53,316 nt of DNA from Streptomyces sp. JHA26 (GCF_002005565.1 NZ_BDJC01000050.1:1-53316), one strand, 5' to 3'; positions 16,415-25,135 are shown, counted from the stretch's first letter. Translations and numbers: made by a program. Notes: generated by a model not told the origin, from the letters alone.

Positions 16415-16471
16415 ACCCCGTCGGCCCCGGCCCCCCCCGTTGCACGGCGGGGGGACCGGGGCCGACGGGGT
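16415..16471. terminator. hairpin shared by parB and the convergent DUF3099 gene
   Basis: ACCCCGTCGGCCCCGG (16415-16430) and its exact complement (16456-16471) flank a C-run/G-run loop. It lies 17 bp after the parB stop and abuts the stop codon of the leftward gene, so it can serve both. Confidence 0.85.
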
Positions 16472-16830
16472 CAGGTCGTCGGTCGCTGGTCCGGCGGGAT
16501 GATCAGGGTGGGCTCGAGGACGGTGCGGGGGGCGGGGGAGTCCTCCGGGACCGGGGCCAGGGGTGGGCGGTGGCCGCGTTGCTGGCGCCAGCCGGCCTGG
16601 GCGGCCACCACGGCCACGTAGGGGATGACGACCGAGCCGACGAGGGCGCTGACGGCCACGACGGGCCAGCGGGTCCAGGTGAGGGCCATCAGGACGACGC
16701 AGGCGGTGCGGATCAGCATGGCGGTGAGGTAGCGGCGTTCACGGCCTCGCAGGTCCTGGGTCAGCCCGGTGCGGACCCGGGTGATGGACTCGGGGCGAGG
16801 GACGTCCCGGTGCCATGGGCTCGTGCTCAT
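16471..16830 (-). CDS. DUF3099-family membrane protein
   Basis: A 119-aa protein from ATG 16830. After a charged N-terminus (RGRERRYLTAML) come two hydrophobic spans, IRTACVVLMALTWTRWPVVA and VSALVGSVVIPYVAVVAAQA, then a Pro-rich cytoplasmic tail. The R-x-R-R-Y-x-x-A-M pattern and paired spans match actinobacterial DUF3099 proteins, which are small inner-membrane proteins of unknown role. It lies beside the orphan cytochrome b gene but is separated from it by a strong terminator, so co-transcription is unlikely. Confidence 0.8.
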   Translation of the reverse strand: MSTSPWHRDVPRPESITRVRTGLTQDLRGRERRYLTAMLIRTACVVLMALTWTRWPVVAVSALVGSVVIPYVAVVAAQAGWRQQRGHRPPLAPVPEDSPAPRTVLEPTLIIPPDQRPTT

Positions 16831-16855
16831 CGGGCCTCCGTTCGTCGTACGCGAA

Positions 16856-16898
16856 ACGGCTGCGCGGGTGACCCGTCCCTGGTCACCCGCGCAGCCGT
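16856..16898. terminator. perfect 18-bp stem hairpin after qcrB
   Basis: ACGGCTGCGCGGGTGACC (16856-16873), a 7-base loop, then the exact complement (16881-16898). It lies 32 bp beyond the qcrB stop in its direction of transcription. Confidence 0.87.
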
Positions 16899-16929
16899 GC
16901 GGGTCGGCCCTCTGCGATGCGCCGCCGGG

Positions 16930-18597
16930 TCAGTGCACGTCCTGGCCCTGCTCCAGCTGCCCGGCGGTGTGCTCGTCGTGTCCGGTGTGCTGGGCGTGGG
17001 CCAGTTCCTCGCGGGTCGGCTTCGCGATCTGGCCGCCGTAGAGCCAGCGGCTGAGGCGGTGGCGCAGGACCTCCTTGCGGTGGTCGGGGTTGGGTACGCC
17101 GTTGTGCTCGGGCACGGGCGCCGGCAGGGGCCGGTAGTCCTGCTTGGACAGCAGCGCGTACTGCGTGCCGCGGTCGAGGGGCTCGTGCACCTCGACGAAC
17201 TCGCCGTGCGGGAGCCTGCGGATCCTGCCGGTCTCGCGGCCGTGCAGGAGCTTGTCGCGGTCGCGTCGCTGGAGGCCGAGGCAGATCCGGCGGGTGACGA
17301 CGTAGGTCAGTACGGGGACGACGAAGAAGCCGATGCGCACCGTCCAGGTGACGGCGTTGAGGGAGAGGTGGAAGCGCTCGGCCAGGACGTCGTTGGCGCC
17401 GCCGAAGAACAGCACGAGGTAGAGGGCGATGAAGGCGCAGCCGAACGCGGTCCTGGTGGGGTGGTCGCGCGGTCGGTCGAGGAGGTGGTGCTCCTCGGTG
17501 TCCTTGGTGACCCAGGCCTCGAGGAAGGGCCACAGGGCGAGGACGGTGGCCATCAGGGTGGGCACGACGACGGCCGGGATCAGGACGCCGAGGTTGACGG
17601 TGTGGCCCCACAGGACGAACTCCCAGGGCGGCATGGCGCGCAGGGCGCCCTCGAGGAAGCCCATGTACCAGTCGGGCTGCGACCCCTGGGAGATCTGGTC
17701 GGCACGGTAGGGGCCGTAGGTCCACACGGGGTTGATCTGAGCGATGCCGGCGGTCAGGGCGAGGACGCCGGTGACCAGGAAGAAGAAGCCGCCCGCCTTG
17801 GCCGCGTAGTTCGGCATCAGGGGCTGGCCGACGACGTTCTTCTCGGTGCGGCCGGGGCCCCGGAACTGGGTGTGCTTGTGGTAGAAGACCAGGATCAGGT
17901 GGACGGTGACCAGGGCCACCATGATTCCGGGCAGCAGCAGGATGTGAAGGCCGTAGAACCGCTGGATCACGTCGTGGCCGGGGAACTCGCCGCCGAAGAG
18001 GAACATCGCCAGGTAGGTGCCGACCACCGGGATGGCGAGGGTGACACCTTCGGCGATGCGCAGGCCGGTACCGGAGAGCAGGTCGTCGGGCAGCGAGTAG
18101 CCGAGGAAGCCCTCGAGGATGACCAGCACCAGGATCACGAAGCCGATCAGCCAGTTCATCTCGCGCGGCTTGCGGAACGAGCCGGTGAAGAAGTGGCGCA
18201 TCGTGTGCACGCACAGGGCGGCGATCATGGTGAGGGCCGACCAGTGGTGCAGCTGGCGGACGAGCAGACCGCCGCGCACGTCGAAGCTGATGTCGAGGGT
18301 GGAGGCGTACGCCTGTGACATCGGGATGCCGTGCATCGGGGCGTAGGAGCCCTCGTAGACGGTCTCGGCCATGCTCGGGTCGAAGAAGAGGGTGAGCCAG
18401 ACGCCGGTGAGCAGCAGCACGACGAAGCTGTAGAGGGCGATCTCGCCGACCATGAACGACCAGTGGTCGGGGAACACCTTGCGGATCAGGCTGTGGAAGC
18501 TGTAGATCCCGAGCCGCCCGTCCGCCCAGTCCGCGATGCGGGCGCCTTTGGACGTCTCGGTGCGCGCACCCGGTGGCGCCGTCTCGGTCGTGCTCAT
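16930..18597 (-). CDS. qcrB: orphan cytochrome b subunit of a bc1-type menaquinol:cytochrome c oxidoreductase
   Basis: A 555-aa protein from ATG 18597, the full length for actinobacterial QcrB. Four histidines in helices B and D positions fit bis-His ligation of two b hemes: QLHHWSALTMIAALCVHTMR and RFYGLHILLLPGIMVALVTV followed by HL. The quinol-site motif appears as QPDWYMGFLEGALRAMPPWE. About eight to nine membrane spans are visible. No qcrA, qcrC or oxidase gene is near, so this is a lone paralogue that would have to enter an existing complex. An 11-bp-repeat box like those of the biosynthetic operons lies upstream, and a strong terminator isolates it. A role in tolerance to the cluster's product is a hypothesis. 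Confidence 0.93.
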   Translation of the reverse strand: MSTTETAPPGARTETSKGARIADWADGRLGIYSFHSLIRKVFPDHWSFMVGEIALYSFVVLLLTGVWLTLFFDPSMAETVYEGSYAPMHGIPMSQAYASTLDISFDVRGGLLVRQLHHWSALTMIAALCVHTMRHFFTGSFRKPREMNWLIGFVILVLVILEGFLGYSLPDDLLSGTGLRIAEGVTLAIPVVGTYLAMFLFGGEFPGHDVIQRFYGLHILLLPGIMVALVTVHLILVFYHKHTQFRGPGRTEKNVVGQPLMPNYAAKAGGFFFLVTGVLALTAGIAQINPVWTYGPYRADQISQGSQPDWYMGFLEGALRAMPPWEFVLWGHTVNLGVLIPAVVVPTLMATVLALWPFLEAWVTKDTEEHHLLDRPRDHPTRTAFGCAFIALYLVLFFGGANDVLAERFHLSLNAVTWTVRIGFFVVPVLTYVVTRRICLGLQRRDRDKLLHGRETGRIRRLPHGEFVEVHEPLDRGTQYALLSKQDYRPLPAPVPEHNGVPNPDHRKEVLRHRLSRWLYGGQIAKPTREELAHAQHTGHDEHTAGQLEQGQDVH

Positions 18598-18754
18598 CTG
18601 CGCGCACCCTCCCCTCGCCGCTCGGCCGTCACTGGCACACCCGGTCCGGCCGGTGAGCGGTCGGTGGTCGGATCGGCCTGCTGCGGCGCAAGCGGGCCCG
18701 TGCCTTGGAGCAGCTGGAACGTTATCCGCGCGCGGTGGCGGCGAACAAGCGCTC

Positions 18755-18795
18755 TCAAGTCGGATTGGTGTGCCAACTCAAGCCATTCTCAAGCG
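18755..18795. promoter_or_regulatory. SARP-type heptamer box upstream of qcrB
   Basis: TCAAGCC (18778-18784) and TCAAGCG (18789-18795) are 11 bp apart, with a further TCAAGTC at 18755-18761 (23 bp away, one base off register). The box is 160-200 bp upstream of the qcrB start and in the same orientation as the other boxes. Confidence 0.55.
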
Positions 18796-20309
18796 GGTTG
18801 CGTGGGAGGAAGGGGCTGCCGGGCCGGGCCGGCGGGGAGGCCGGCCGCGAGGGGAGCGGCGGGGCGGGGGCGGCGGACGCCGTGGGAGGTGGCGGGCGGA
18901 GCCGCGGGCGTCACCGCGAGAGCCGTCGGGGCGGGGCCGTGCGGGCCGCGCAGCGCGGCCCGCAGCACCCGCGGCCGCAGTGCCGTGGCGGGGGACGCGT
19001 CCGTCTTCAGGAGGTGGAGCAGCGCTGTCGCCGCGTGCGGGTCGTCGGTCGCGGCCGCCGCGATCCGGGCGTGGTAGCGCCGGCCGAGGCGGGCGCCGAC
19101 GCCGGGGTCCTGGTCGTTCTTCGCCGTCCGTGCGGCGCGGGTGCTGGTCCGCCAGGCGGGGGCCAGGCGGTGGGCGAGGGCCCGGCGCAGCCGGTAGCCG
19201 AGGCCGACGGCCGTGCCGTGGTCGGCCAGCATGTGGCCGAGGACGAGGGCGGACTGCACCGCGGCGGTCATGCCCTGGCCGTGGGCCGGGTCGAAGGCGG
19301 CGAAGGCGTCGCCGAGGACGAGGAACTGGTCGGGCCAGCGCCGCAGTTTCTCGTAGTGCCGCCAGCGGTTCTCGGTGGTGCGGCAGACGTAGACCGGGCC
19401 GAGCGGGGTGGCGGCCCGCAGGACGTCGTGCAGCAGGGGGTGGCGCAGGCCGCGCGCGGCGTGCAGCAGTTCCGCGTGGCCGGTGGGCGCGCTGCCGCCG
19501 GCGCCGGTGTTGACCGACACCGACCAGCGGCCGCCCTCCAGGGGGTTGAGCACGCCCTGGGCCGAGTCGCCGGGCGAGGGCATCAGCAGCAGGCTCTTCC
19601 AGTCGGCGACATGGCCGACGGGCGGGGTGAACAAGGCGGTGGCGACGGTGGTGCCGGCGTCGACCACGGTCTCGCGGGGAGGGGCGTAGCCGAGTTCGGC
19701 GAGCCACTGGGGGGCGCGCGAGCCGCGTCCGGTGGCGTCCACCACGAAGTCGGCGCGGATCAGGCGGCGGGGGCCCCATCCGTCGGGCGCCTTGCGGTCG
19801 CGCCGGCGTGTCCACACGCCGGTGACGGTGTCGTGGGGGCCGGGCTGGAGCGCGACCGCCTCGTGCTCGCTCAGGAGGGTCACCCTGGGATCGGCGAGCA
19901 GCCGGTCCCGGGTCACCGCGTCGATCAGGTCGCGGCTCGCGCTGAGCATCGACAGACCGGAGCCGACGCGGGGCAGCCAGCCGCTCGGGCCGAGCAGCAG
20001 CATGTCCTCGGGCATGCGGACGTGCACCGCTCCGGCGTCGGTGAGGTCCTGGACTATGCCGGGGAACAACTGTTCCAGGCCCTGCTGGGCGGCTTTCATG
20101 AGGCTGTGCGTGTGCCGCGCCTGGGGCAGGCCCCGGCGGCGGCCGGGTCCGCGCGGGACCCAGTCGCGTTCGACGACGGTGACCCGGTCCATGAAGCCGG
20201 CCAGGGCGCGCGCCGCGGTGAGCCCGGCGAGGGACGAGCCGAGGACCACGGCGTGGCCGTGACCGCCGCCCCCTGCCGCGGACCCGGCGGCATGTGCGTG
20301 CACACTCAC
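18789..20309 (-). CDS. FAD-dependent oxygenase, squalene-epoxidase/MonCI-like
   Basis: A 506-aa protein from GTG 20309, preceded by GGAGGGGG. The longer frame to 20684 has no support. The dinucleotide fold VVLGSSLAGLTAARALAGF lies near residue 20, followed by an Arg-rich RRGLPQARHTHSLM motif. An FVVDATGRGSRAP segment comes at about 190-200 and the second FAD motif FLVLGDAFAAFDPAHGQGMT at about 320-340. The order and motifs match flavin epoxidases/hydroxylases related to polyether epoxidases such as MonCI and LasC. The substrate is unknown. A five-heptamer regulatory box sits 90-140 bp upstream. Confidence 0.8.
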   Translation of the reverse strand: MSVHAHAAGSAAGGGGHGHAVVLGSSLAGLTAARALAGFMDRVTVVERDWVPRGPGRRRGLPQARHTHSLMKAAQQGLEQLFPGIVQDLTDAGAVHVRMPEDMLLLGPSGWLPRVGSGLSMLSASRDLIDAVTRDRLLADPRVTLLSEHEAVALQPGPHDTVTGVWTRRRDRKAPDGWGPRRLIRADFVVDATGRGSRAPQWLAELGYAPPRETVVDAGTTVATALFTPPVGHVADWKSLLLMPSPGDSAQGVLNPLEGGRWSVSVNTGAGGSAPTGHAELLHAARGLRHPLLHDVLRAATPLGPVYVCRTTENRWRHYEKLRRWPDQFLVLGDAFAAFDPAHGQGMTAAVQSALVLGHMLADHGTAVGLGYRLRRALAHRLAPAWRTSTRAARTAKNDQDPGVGARLGRRYHARIAAAATDDPHAATALLHLLKTDASPATALRPRVLRAALRGPHGPAPTALAVTPAAPPATSHGVRRPRPAAPLAAGLPAGPARQPLPPTQPA

Positions 20310-20397
20310 TCGGTTGCCCCCTCCGTGTGGGTTGTTCTTGCATGATGCGGGCAACGGCGGTTCCCACAACGGGGATCGGCCGGCGGGGAGCGATGGC

Positions 20398-20448
20398 TCG
20401 AGAGTTCGTCGACGGGGCCGCGAGGGGAATTCGAGCGGCTCTCGCGTG
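20398..20448. promoter_or_regulatory. SARP-type box, five heptamers at 11-bp spacing
   Basis: TCGAGAG (20398), TCGACGG (20409), GCGAGGG (20420), TCGAGCG (20431) and TCGCGTG (20442), exactly 11 bp apart. They lie upstream of the leftward epoxidase-like gene, between it and the FMN reductase gene. This is among the clearest examples of the repeated box in the window. Confidence 0.65.
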
Positions 20449-20505
20449 CGCGGCGGAAGATGCCGTGTCCTCGCGCCGCGCGGCGGGTCGTGCCTCCCGG
20501 CCCTC

Positions 20506-21069
20506 TCAGGCGCGGACGGTCTTGAGGGCGCGGGCCCAGGACTCCAGCTGGTCGAACAGGACGGGCGCGGACTCGTCGTGCTGCTCGCCCGGCTTGAACA
20601 GGGACCAGTTCTCGAAGTCGGTGAACATCGAGAAGGACAGCTGCTGGCGGACGTGCGCCAGGCGCAGTTCGCTGGCGATGGCACGCAGGTGCTCGATGGC
20701 GCGGGCGCCGCCGAGGGTGCCGTAGGAGACGAAGGCGGCGGCCTTGTCGGCCCACTCCTGGTGCAGGTAGTCGATGGCGTTCTTCAGCGCGGCCGGGACG
20801 GAGTGGTTGTACTCCGGGGTGACGAAGACGTACCCGTCGTAGGCGGCGATCGTCGCGGCCCAGGCCTTGGTGTGCTCGTTGCGGTACTGGTGGCGGGCGG
20901 CCGGGACGGGCTCGTCCAGCAGCGGCAGCGGGTGGTCGGCGAGGTCGACGAGTTCGTACTCGGCGGCGGTGCGGGCGCCGGCCCGGTCCATGACCCAGTC
21001 GGCGACGGCCTTGCCGTTGCGGCCGGGGCGGGTGCTGCCGAGGATGACGGCGATCTTCAGGTCGCTCAC
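20506..21069 (-). CDS. NAD(P)H-dependent FMN/quinone reductase
   Basis: A 187-aa flavodoxin-like protein from GTG 21069 with a GGAG site upstream. The FMN phosphate loop is LGSTRPGRNGKAV (residues about 9-21) and the FMN-contact motif is FVTPEYNHSVPAALKNAIDY (about 81-100). The family uses NAD(P)H to reduce FMN or quinones. It follows the cupin gene by 52 bp on the same strand and is probably co-transcribed. It may supply reduced flavin or keep an aromatic quinone intermediate reduced; that role is inferred from context. Confidence 0.9.
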   Translation of the reverse strand: MSDLKIAVILGSTRPGRNGKAVADWVMDRAGARTAAEYELVDLADHPLPLLDEPVPAARHQYRNEHTKAWAATIAAYDGYVFVTPEYNHSVPAALKNAIDYLHQEWADKAAAFVSYGTLGGARAIEHLRAIASELRLAHVRQQLSFSMFTDFENWSLFKPGEQHDESAPVLFDQLESWARALKTVRA

Positions 21070-21121
21070 GGGGGGCTCCTTCGTGGGGCGCTCGGGCGGT
21101 GGCAACGTGCGCTCGGGGCGC

Positions 21122-21748
21122 TCAGGCGTTCTGCCCGGCCCCGGACGTGCCGGCGTCGTCGGCCTTGTCGTAGAAGCCGTCCTCGTGGATGGGCTGGATC
21201 TCGACCGGCCGGTCGTTGGCCTTGAGCCACTCCTCGCGCAGGCGGGCGGCCTCGTCGTCGGCCTGCGCGGCGGGGACCAGGCGGCCGTCGGGGGTCAGGC
21301 GCATCGGCCGTTCGCCCGCCGGGCGCCAGTCGAACCGGGCGGCGATCTTGAAGAGGTCCTCCTGGGTGAGCGGGCCGCCGTTGTCCTTCTCGGCCTGCAG
21401 CGCGGTGGGGTGGTAGTCCTCGTAGCCGCCGGGCATGTGCAGGGTCAGGAAGTGCGCGCCCTCGCCGGGAGGGGTGGCCCAGGTGTGCCGGGTGCCGACG
21501 GTGATGTGGGCCATGGCGCTCGGGCCGAGTTCGACGACCTCGTCGTCGACCTGGACGATCAGCCTGCCGGAGACGACGAAGTAGGTCTCCGTGGACTCCG
21601 CGTGCGTGTGCAGCGGCGGGCCGGACCAGGCCGGTCCCTGGCGGGTCTCCACCAGCGAAGCCGCCCCGTCCGTCATCTTGCTCGACAGCACGATCTCGAA
21701 TCCGCGGCGGCCCTCGGGCCGGTCACCGGGGTGGATGATGTACGTCAT
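21122..21748 (-). CDS. cupin-domain protein
   Basis: A 208-aa protein from ATG 21748, preceded by GAGAGGACT. Cupin motif 1 is PPLHTHAESTETYFVVSGRL (His-x-His and Glu, metal ligands, about residues 47-66) and motif 2 includes GTRHTWATPPGEGAHF (about 84-99). An extra alpha-helical C-terminal stretch of about 90 residues carries an FDWRPAGERPMRL segment. Such single cupins bind a divalent metal and act as dioxygenases, isomerases or cyclases in aromatic polyketide tailoring. No specific reaction can be assigned. It heads a two-gene unit with the FMN reductase. Confidence 0.8.
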   Translation of the reverse strand: MTYIIHPGDRPEGRRGFEIVLSSKMTDGAASLVETRQGPAWSGPPLHTHAESTETYFVVSGRLIVQVDDEVVELGPSAMAHITVGTRHTWATPPGEGAHFLTLHMPGGYEDYHPTALQAEKDNGGPLTQEDLFKIAARFDWRPAGERPMRLTPDGRLVPAAQADDEAARLREEWLKANDRPVEIQPIHEDGFYDKADDAGTSGAGQNA

Positions 21749-22247
21749 GGAGTCCTCTCTCGGATCGCCTCGCACGGCGTCTTCGATCTAACCCGCGGCC
21801 CGGGTGTCCGACTGCGGCCGCGAGGACGCGGTTGAACAGGGCGGCCTGCCGTTACGGTCCGCGCGCACGGGGGGCCCGGCCGTGCGGGCCACGCGGGCGC
21901 CGGACGCGGGCGCGGGGCGGCCCGGGCGGGGCCGCGTGCGCGGGGTTGTGCCTGGTGGCGCGGTGGTGCGCGGGTGCGGGACCGGGGTGCGGGCCGTGCC
22001 GGGGGACCGGTGGCCGCGGGGGACCGGTGGCCGCCCGGGCTCCGGTGGGGCCCGGCGCGGCCCGGGGCGGTCACGGGGGAGGCTGCGGCGGGGCGCGGGC
22101 CGTACTGCGGCGGACGGCAGGCCGGGCTCCGGCGGGAGTGCGGGCGCACTGGGGCGGGGCTCCAGCGGATCTATGGCGCTTCTCCGCCGCCTCGCCCGAA
22201 GGTTGCGTGGACGGCCTGTGACCGCCGACCACTCAAGGAGGCCCGCC
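21749..22247. other. 500-bp G-rich intergenic region with a tandem 17-bp repeat
   Basis: No gene supported. It separates the leftward cupin unit from the rightward small gene and should hold both promoters. GGGGGACCGGTGGCCGC occurs twice in perfect tandem at 22001-22017 and 22018-22034. I did not find a convincing 11-bp heptamer box before the cupin gene. Confidence 0.5.
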
Positions 22248-22490
22248 ATGTGGCGTCTGTTGCGCCCTCGCCGTGTGCTGCGTGAGATCTACCGTTGCCT
22301 GGTGGTGTACGGCACCGTCCACACGGGTCAGGATCCGGGAGCCACGGTCGGGGCACTGCGGGACGCCACCCCCGGGAAGCCGGTGGGCCCGTTGCGGGGA
22401 CCGGGGCCTGGCCATCCGGAACAGGTGCGCGGGGACGTTCCGCTCACGGCGCTGGAACGGTCCCTGGCACAGGAGCTGGAAGCGCGCTGA
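22248..22490 (+). CDS. DUF6059-like small protein
   Basis: An 80-aa protein from ATG 22248 with GGAGG 7 bases upstream. The N-terminal MWRLLRPRRVLREIYRCLVV segment, a central PGHPEQV motif and the C-terminal PLTALERSLAQEL are the landmarks of DUF6059 proteins, which are small and often encoded near Streptomyces metabolite clusters. Function is unknown. It is one of the few rightward genes of this region and is followed by a very strong hairpin. Confidence 0.7.
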   Translation: MWRLLRPRRVLREIYRCLVVYGTVHTGQDPGATVGALRDATPGKPVGPLRGPGPGHPEQVRGDVPLTALERSLAQELEAR

Positions 22491-22522
22491 GCGGCCCGCC
22501 GTACGCGGCGCCGGTGCCGTGG

Positions 22523-22569
22523 AACGCCGCTGCCGGGACCCCCTTCCAGGGGGTCCCGGCAGCGGCGTT
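22523..22569. terminator. perfect 22-bp stem hairpin between convergent genes
   Basis: Arms at 22523-22544 and 22548-22569 are exact complements (core GCCGCTGCCGGGACCCCC) with a 3-base loop. It lies between the rightward DUF6059-like gene and the leftward NmrA-like gene, so it can terminate both. Confidence 0.9.
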
Positions 22570-22580
22570 CGGGGTGACGG

Positions 22581-23345
22581 TCAGGCGGCCACGCGCTCGG
22601 CGAGGAACTCCTCCCAGGTGCGCTTGCCCACGTCGTTGCCCTTCAGGGCGAGGTTCTGGCCCGCGCGGTAGGCCTTGCCGGCCTTGCCGGGCATGCGCAC
22701 GGGCAGCATCGGGCGGCGCTTGCCCTGTGCGGCCAGGTAGCTGCGCAGCAGGTCGCCGAGCGGGTAGACCTTCGGCCCGGCCAGGTCGGGCACGCGGCCG
22801 GCCGGCTCGCCGAGGGTCAGCTCGACCAGGCGGGCCGCCACCTCGCGGGAGTCGACCGGCTGGAACTGCAGGCCGCCGGGGGCGGGGACGACGGGCATCT
22901 TGGCCATCTTCTGCGCCATCATCCACACGATGTCGTGGAACTGGGCGGCGCGCAGCATGGACCAGGGGATGCCGGAGTCGATGATGATCCTCTCCGCTTC
23001 GAGCTGGGTCTTGAACCAGCCCAGCGGCATCGTGTCGGTGCCGATGACGGAGATGTAGACGATGTGGCGGACGCCGGCCTTCTTCGCGGCGTCCACCAGG
23101 GTGCGGGCCACCTTGTCGTCGCCCTTGTTGCTGCCGGCGAGGTGCAGCACCGTCTCCACGCCGCGCAGGGCGGCGTCGATGCCTTCACCGGTCATCAGGT
23201 CGACGGCGAAGTACTCGATGCCGTTGGCGGACTCGCGGGGCTTGCGGGCGAGGATGCGTACGTCGTGGCCCGCCTGCTGCAGCAGCGGCACCACATGGCC
23301 TCCCAGGGTGCCTGTGCCACCGGTGACCAGAATAGGTGCGGTCAT
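22581..23345 (-). CDS. NmrA/atypical SDR-family NAD(P)-binding protein
   Basis: A 254-aa protein from ATG 23345. The Rossmann motif is ILVTGGTGTLGGHV (residues 5-18) and VLHLAGSNKG lies near 85-94. The active-site region HIVYISVIGTDTMPLGWFKT lacks the usual Y-x-x-x-K, typical of atypical SDRs such as NmrA or NAD(P)H-binding reductases. It follows the upstream aromatic hydroxylase gene by 67 bp on the same strand and is probably in its transcript. Related proteins act as reductases in angucycline and other aromatic pathways; the substrate is unassigned. Confidence 0.85.
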   Translation of the reverse strand: MTAPILVTGGTGTLGGHVVPLLQQAGHDVRILARKPRESANGIEYFAVDLMTGEGIDAALRGVETVLHLAGSNKGDDKVARTLVDAAKKAGVRHIVYISVIGTDTMPLGWFKTQLEAERIIIDSGIPWSMLRAAQFHDIVWMMAQKMAKMPVVPAPGGLQFQPVDSREVAARLVELTLGEPAGRVPDLAGPKVYPLGDLLRSYLAAQGKRRPMLPVRMPGKAGKAYRAGQNLALKGNDVGKRTWEEFLAERVAA

Positions 23346-23412
23346 CGCTCCTTTGTCTCCTCTTCGCTCTGGGGTCGGGGGTTTCCTGGCGGGTTCGGGG
23401 GATCGTCCGGTG

Positions 23413-24915
23413 TCAGACGCCCGCGGTGACGCGGGCCGGGCCGAACCAGCTCTCCAGGGCTGCGGTCAGGCCGGCACCGCCCGGCCCCGTCCAGGCGACG
23501 TAGCCGTCGGGCCGCACCAGCGCGGCGGCCGGCGGCGTCGGCGGCACGCCCGGGGTGTCGGCGGGCGCCCAGGTGCCGGTGACGACGTCGACGCGGTCGG
23601 ACCAGGCGGCCGCCCGGTGCTGCGGTCCGTCGGTGCCGTCGATGCCGTCGGTGACGATGAGGACGCCCCGGCCCGGACGCAGCAGCTCCGCGACGCGGGT
23701 GCGGCTGCCGTCGGGCAGGTCGAGGGCGTGGTCGGGAGACAGCCGGCGACCCAGCAGGGGGTGGTCGCCGGGGCAGGTGTCGTAGCGGACCCCGAGACCG
23801 CTGACCATGCCGGCGAAGTGCTCCGCGGCGCTCTTGTCCTCCATCAGTTCGCGCATGACGGCGCGCAGCGGGTCCATCTCCTCGCCGCTGAGGTAGAGGG
23901 CGGTGGCGGCATGGGTGTTGCGCAGCAGCTGTTCGCCGAGGGGGTGGCGCTCGGCGTGGTAGGTGTCGAGGAGGCTCTCGGGAGCGCGGCCGGTGGCCAC
24001 CGCGGCGAGCTTCCAGCCGAGGTTGACCGCGTCCTGGATGCCGGTGCTCAGGCCCCAGCCGGCCAGCGGCGGGGTGGCGTGGGCGGCGTCCCCGGCGAGC
24101 AGGACGCGGCCGCGCCGGTAGGTGGTGGCCAGGCCCGCGCCGTTGCCGAAGGCGGCCATCCAGCGGGCGCTGCCGTGGTGGATGGACTCGCCGGTCATGC
24201 GCTGCCAGGCGTCGGCGACGTCGGTGAAGGTCAGCGTGGCGGTGTCGGGGTGGGGCGGCAGGCTGCGGTCGTGGATGAGGACGCGGTGGTAGCCGTCGCC
24301 GAGGCTGACGCACAGGACCATGCTGCCGCCGGGGACGTGCTCGCCGGTGGGCCGGGGGCGCGGTTCGATGCCCTTCACGTCGGCCATGTACATCCCGCGG
24401 GTGGACTCCCAGCCGGGGGCGGGGATGCCGGCCAGGGTGCGGATCGTGCTGTCGGGGCCGTCGCAGCCGACGAGGTAGGCGGCCGTGTCCCGGTGGCGGC
24501 CGTCGGGGCCGTCGAGGACCAGCTCGACGCCGTCGGCGGTCTCGGTGAAGGCGACGGCCTCGTGGCCGCGCCGGACGGTGACGCCCAGTTCGCCCAGCCA
24601 GTCGGTGAGCATCTCTTCGGTGCGCGACTGGGGCAGGCCGAGCACCCCGTGGTGGCTCTCGTCGAGCATGCTCAGGTCGAAGCCGACACCGCCGAAGTGG
24701 CCGCGCTGGCCGCGGCGGAACTCGCCCAGACGGGTGAGCAGGCCGCGCTGGTCGAAGATCTCGGCGACGCGCTTGGTGAAACCGAGGGCCCGGGATTCCC
24801 CGGACGGCGCGGGCAGTCTGTCGTAGACGGTGACGTCCGCGCCGCCGAGCCTGAGTTCACCCGCGAGCATGAGACCCACGGGACCGGCGCCGACCACTAT
24901 GACGCGAGTTTCCAC
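23413..24915 (-). CDS. FAD-dependent aromatic hydroxylase, PgaE/JadH/RdmE-like (copy 1)
   Basis: A 500-aa protein from GTG 24915 with GGGAGAG upstream. The FAD fold VIVVGAGPVGLMLAGELRLG lies at residues about 5-24. The DG motif YLVGCDGPDSTIR is near 155-167 and the GD motif VLLAGDAAHATPPLAGWGLS near 275-294. A thioredoxin-like C-terminal domain follows. Length and motifs fit group A flavoprotein hydroxylases that oxidise polyphenolic polyketides with NADPH and O2. It is paralogous to the enzyme at 28392-29933. A five-heptamer box lies 170-220 bp upstream. Confidence 0.9.
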   Translation of the reverse strand: METRVIVVGAGPVGLMLAGELRLGGADVTVYDRLPAPSGESRALGFTKRVAEIFDQRGLLTRLGEFRRGQRGHFGGVGFDLSMLDESHHGVLGLPQSRTEEMLTDWLGELGVTVRRGHEAVAFTETADGVELVLDGPDGRHRDTAAYLVGCDGPDSTIRTLAGIPAPGWESTRGMYMADVKGIEPRPRPTGEHVPGGSMVLCVSLGDGYHRVLIHDRSLPPHPDTATLTFTDVADAWQRMTGESIHHGSARWMAAFGNGAGLATTYRRGRVLLAGDAAHATPPLAGWGLSTGIQDAVNLGWKLAAVATGRAPESLLDTYHAERHPLGEQLLRNTHAATALYLSGEEMDPLRAVMRELMEDKSAAEHFAGMVSGLGVRYDTCPGDHPLLGRRLSPDHALDLPDGSRTRVAELLRPGRGVLIVTDGIDGTDGPQHRAAAWSDRVDVVTGTWAPADTPGVPPTPPAAALVRPDGYVAWTGPGGAGLTAALESWFGPARVTAGV

Positions 24916-25084
24916 TATCCGCTCTCCCTTTGCAGCGTCGAAGACACATATCCGCCCACGACGTCGAGCGCCGATGTGACAGCCATCATGGCACGACTGC
25001 CACACGCGAAATAGTCGCGCCAGCGGACTACGGCAGCCTTGCTCGTCCGGATCGAGTGCTCGGGGACTTTTTCCCGAGCACTCC

Positions 25085-25135
25085 TCGAGCGATCCTCAAG
25101 CGAAATTCAAGCGGACTTCGACTGGAATTCGAGAA
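25085..25135. promoter_or_regulatory. SARP-type box, five heptamers at 11-bp spacing
   Basis: TCGAGCG (25085), TCAAGCG (25096), TCAAGCG (25107), TCGACTG (25118) and TCGAGAA (25129), separated by 4-bp A+T-rich spacers. This is the cleanest box in the window. It partly overlaps the 3' end of the upstream flavoprotein gene and precedes the hydroxylase-NmrA unit. Confidence 0.75.

Noticed and set aside
16570..18318. A 582-residue open frame opposite qcrB
   Set aside because: Qualitatively a mirror frame of the cytochrome b gene. The minus-strand frame has heme ligands and membrane spans and is clearly the gene.
21749..21900. Heptamer box upstream of the cupin gene
   Set aside because: Candidate words are at 10 and 13 bp spacing and poorly conserved; not counted with the other boxes.
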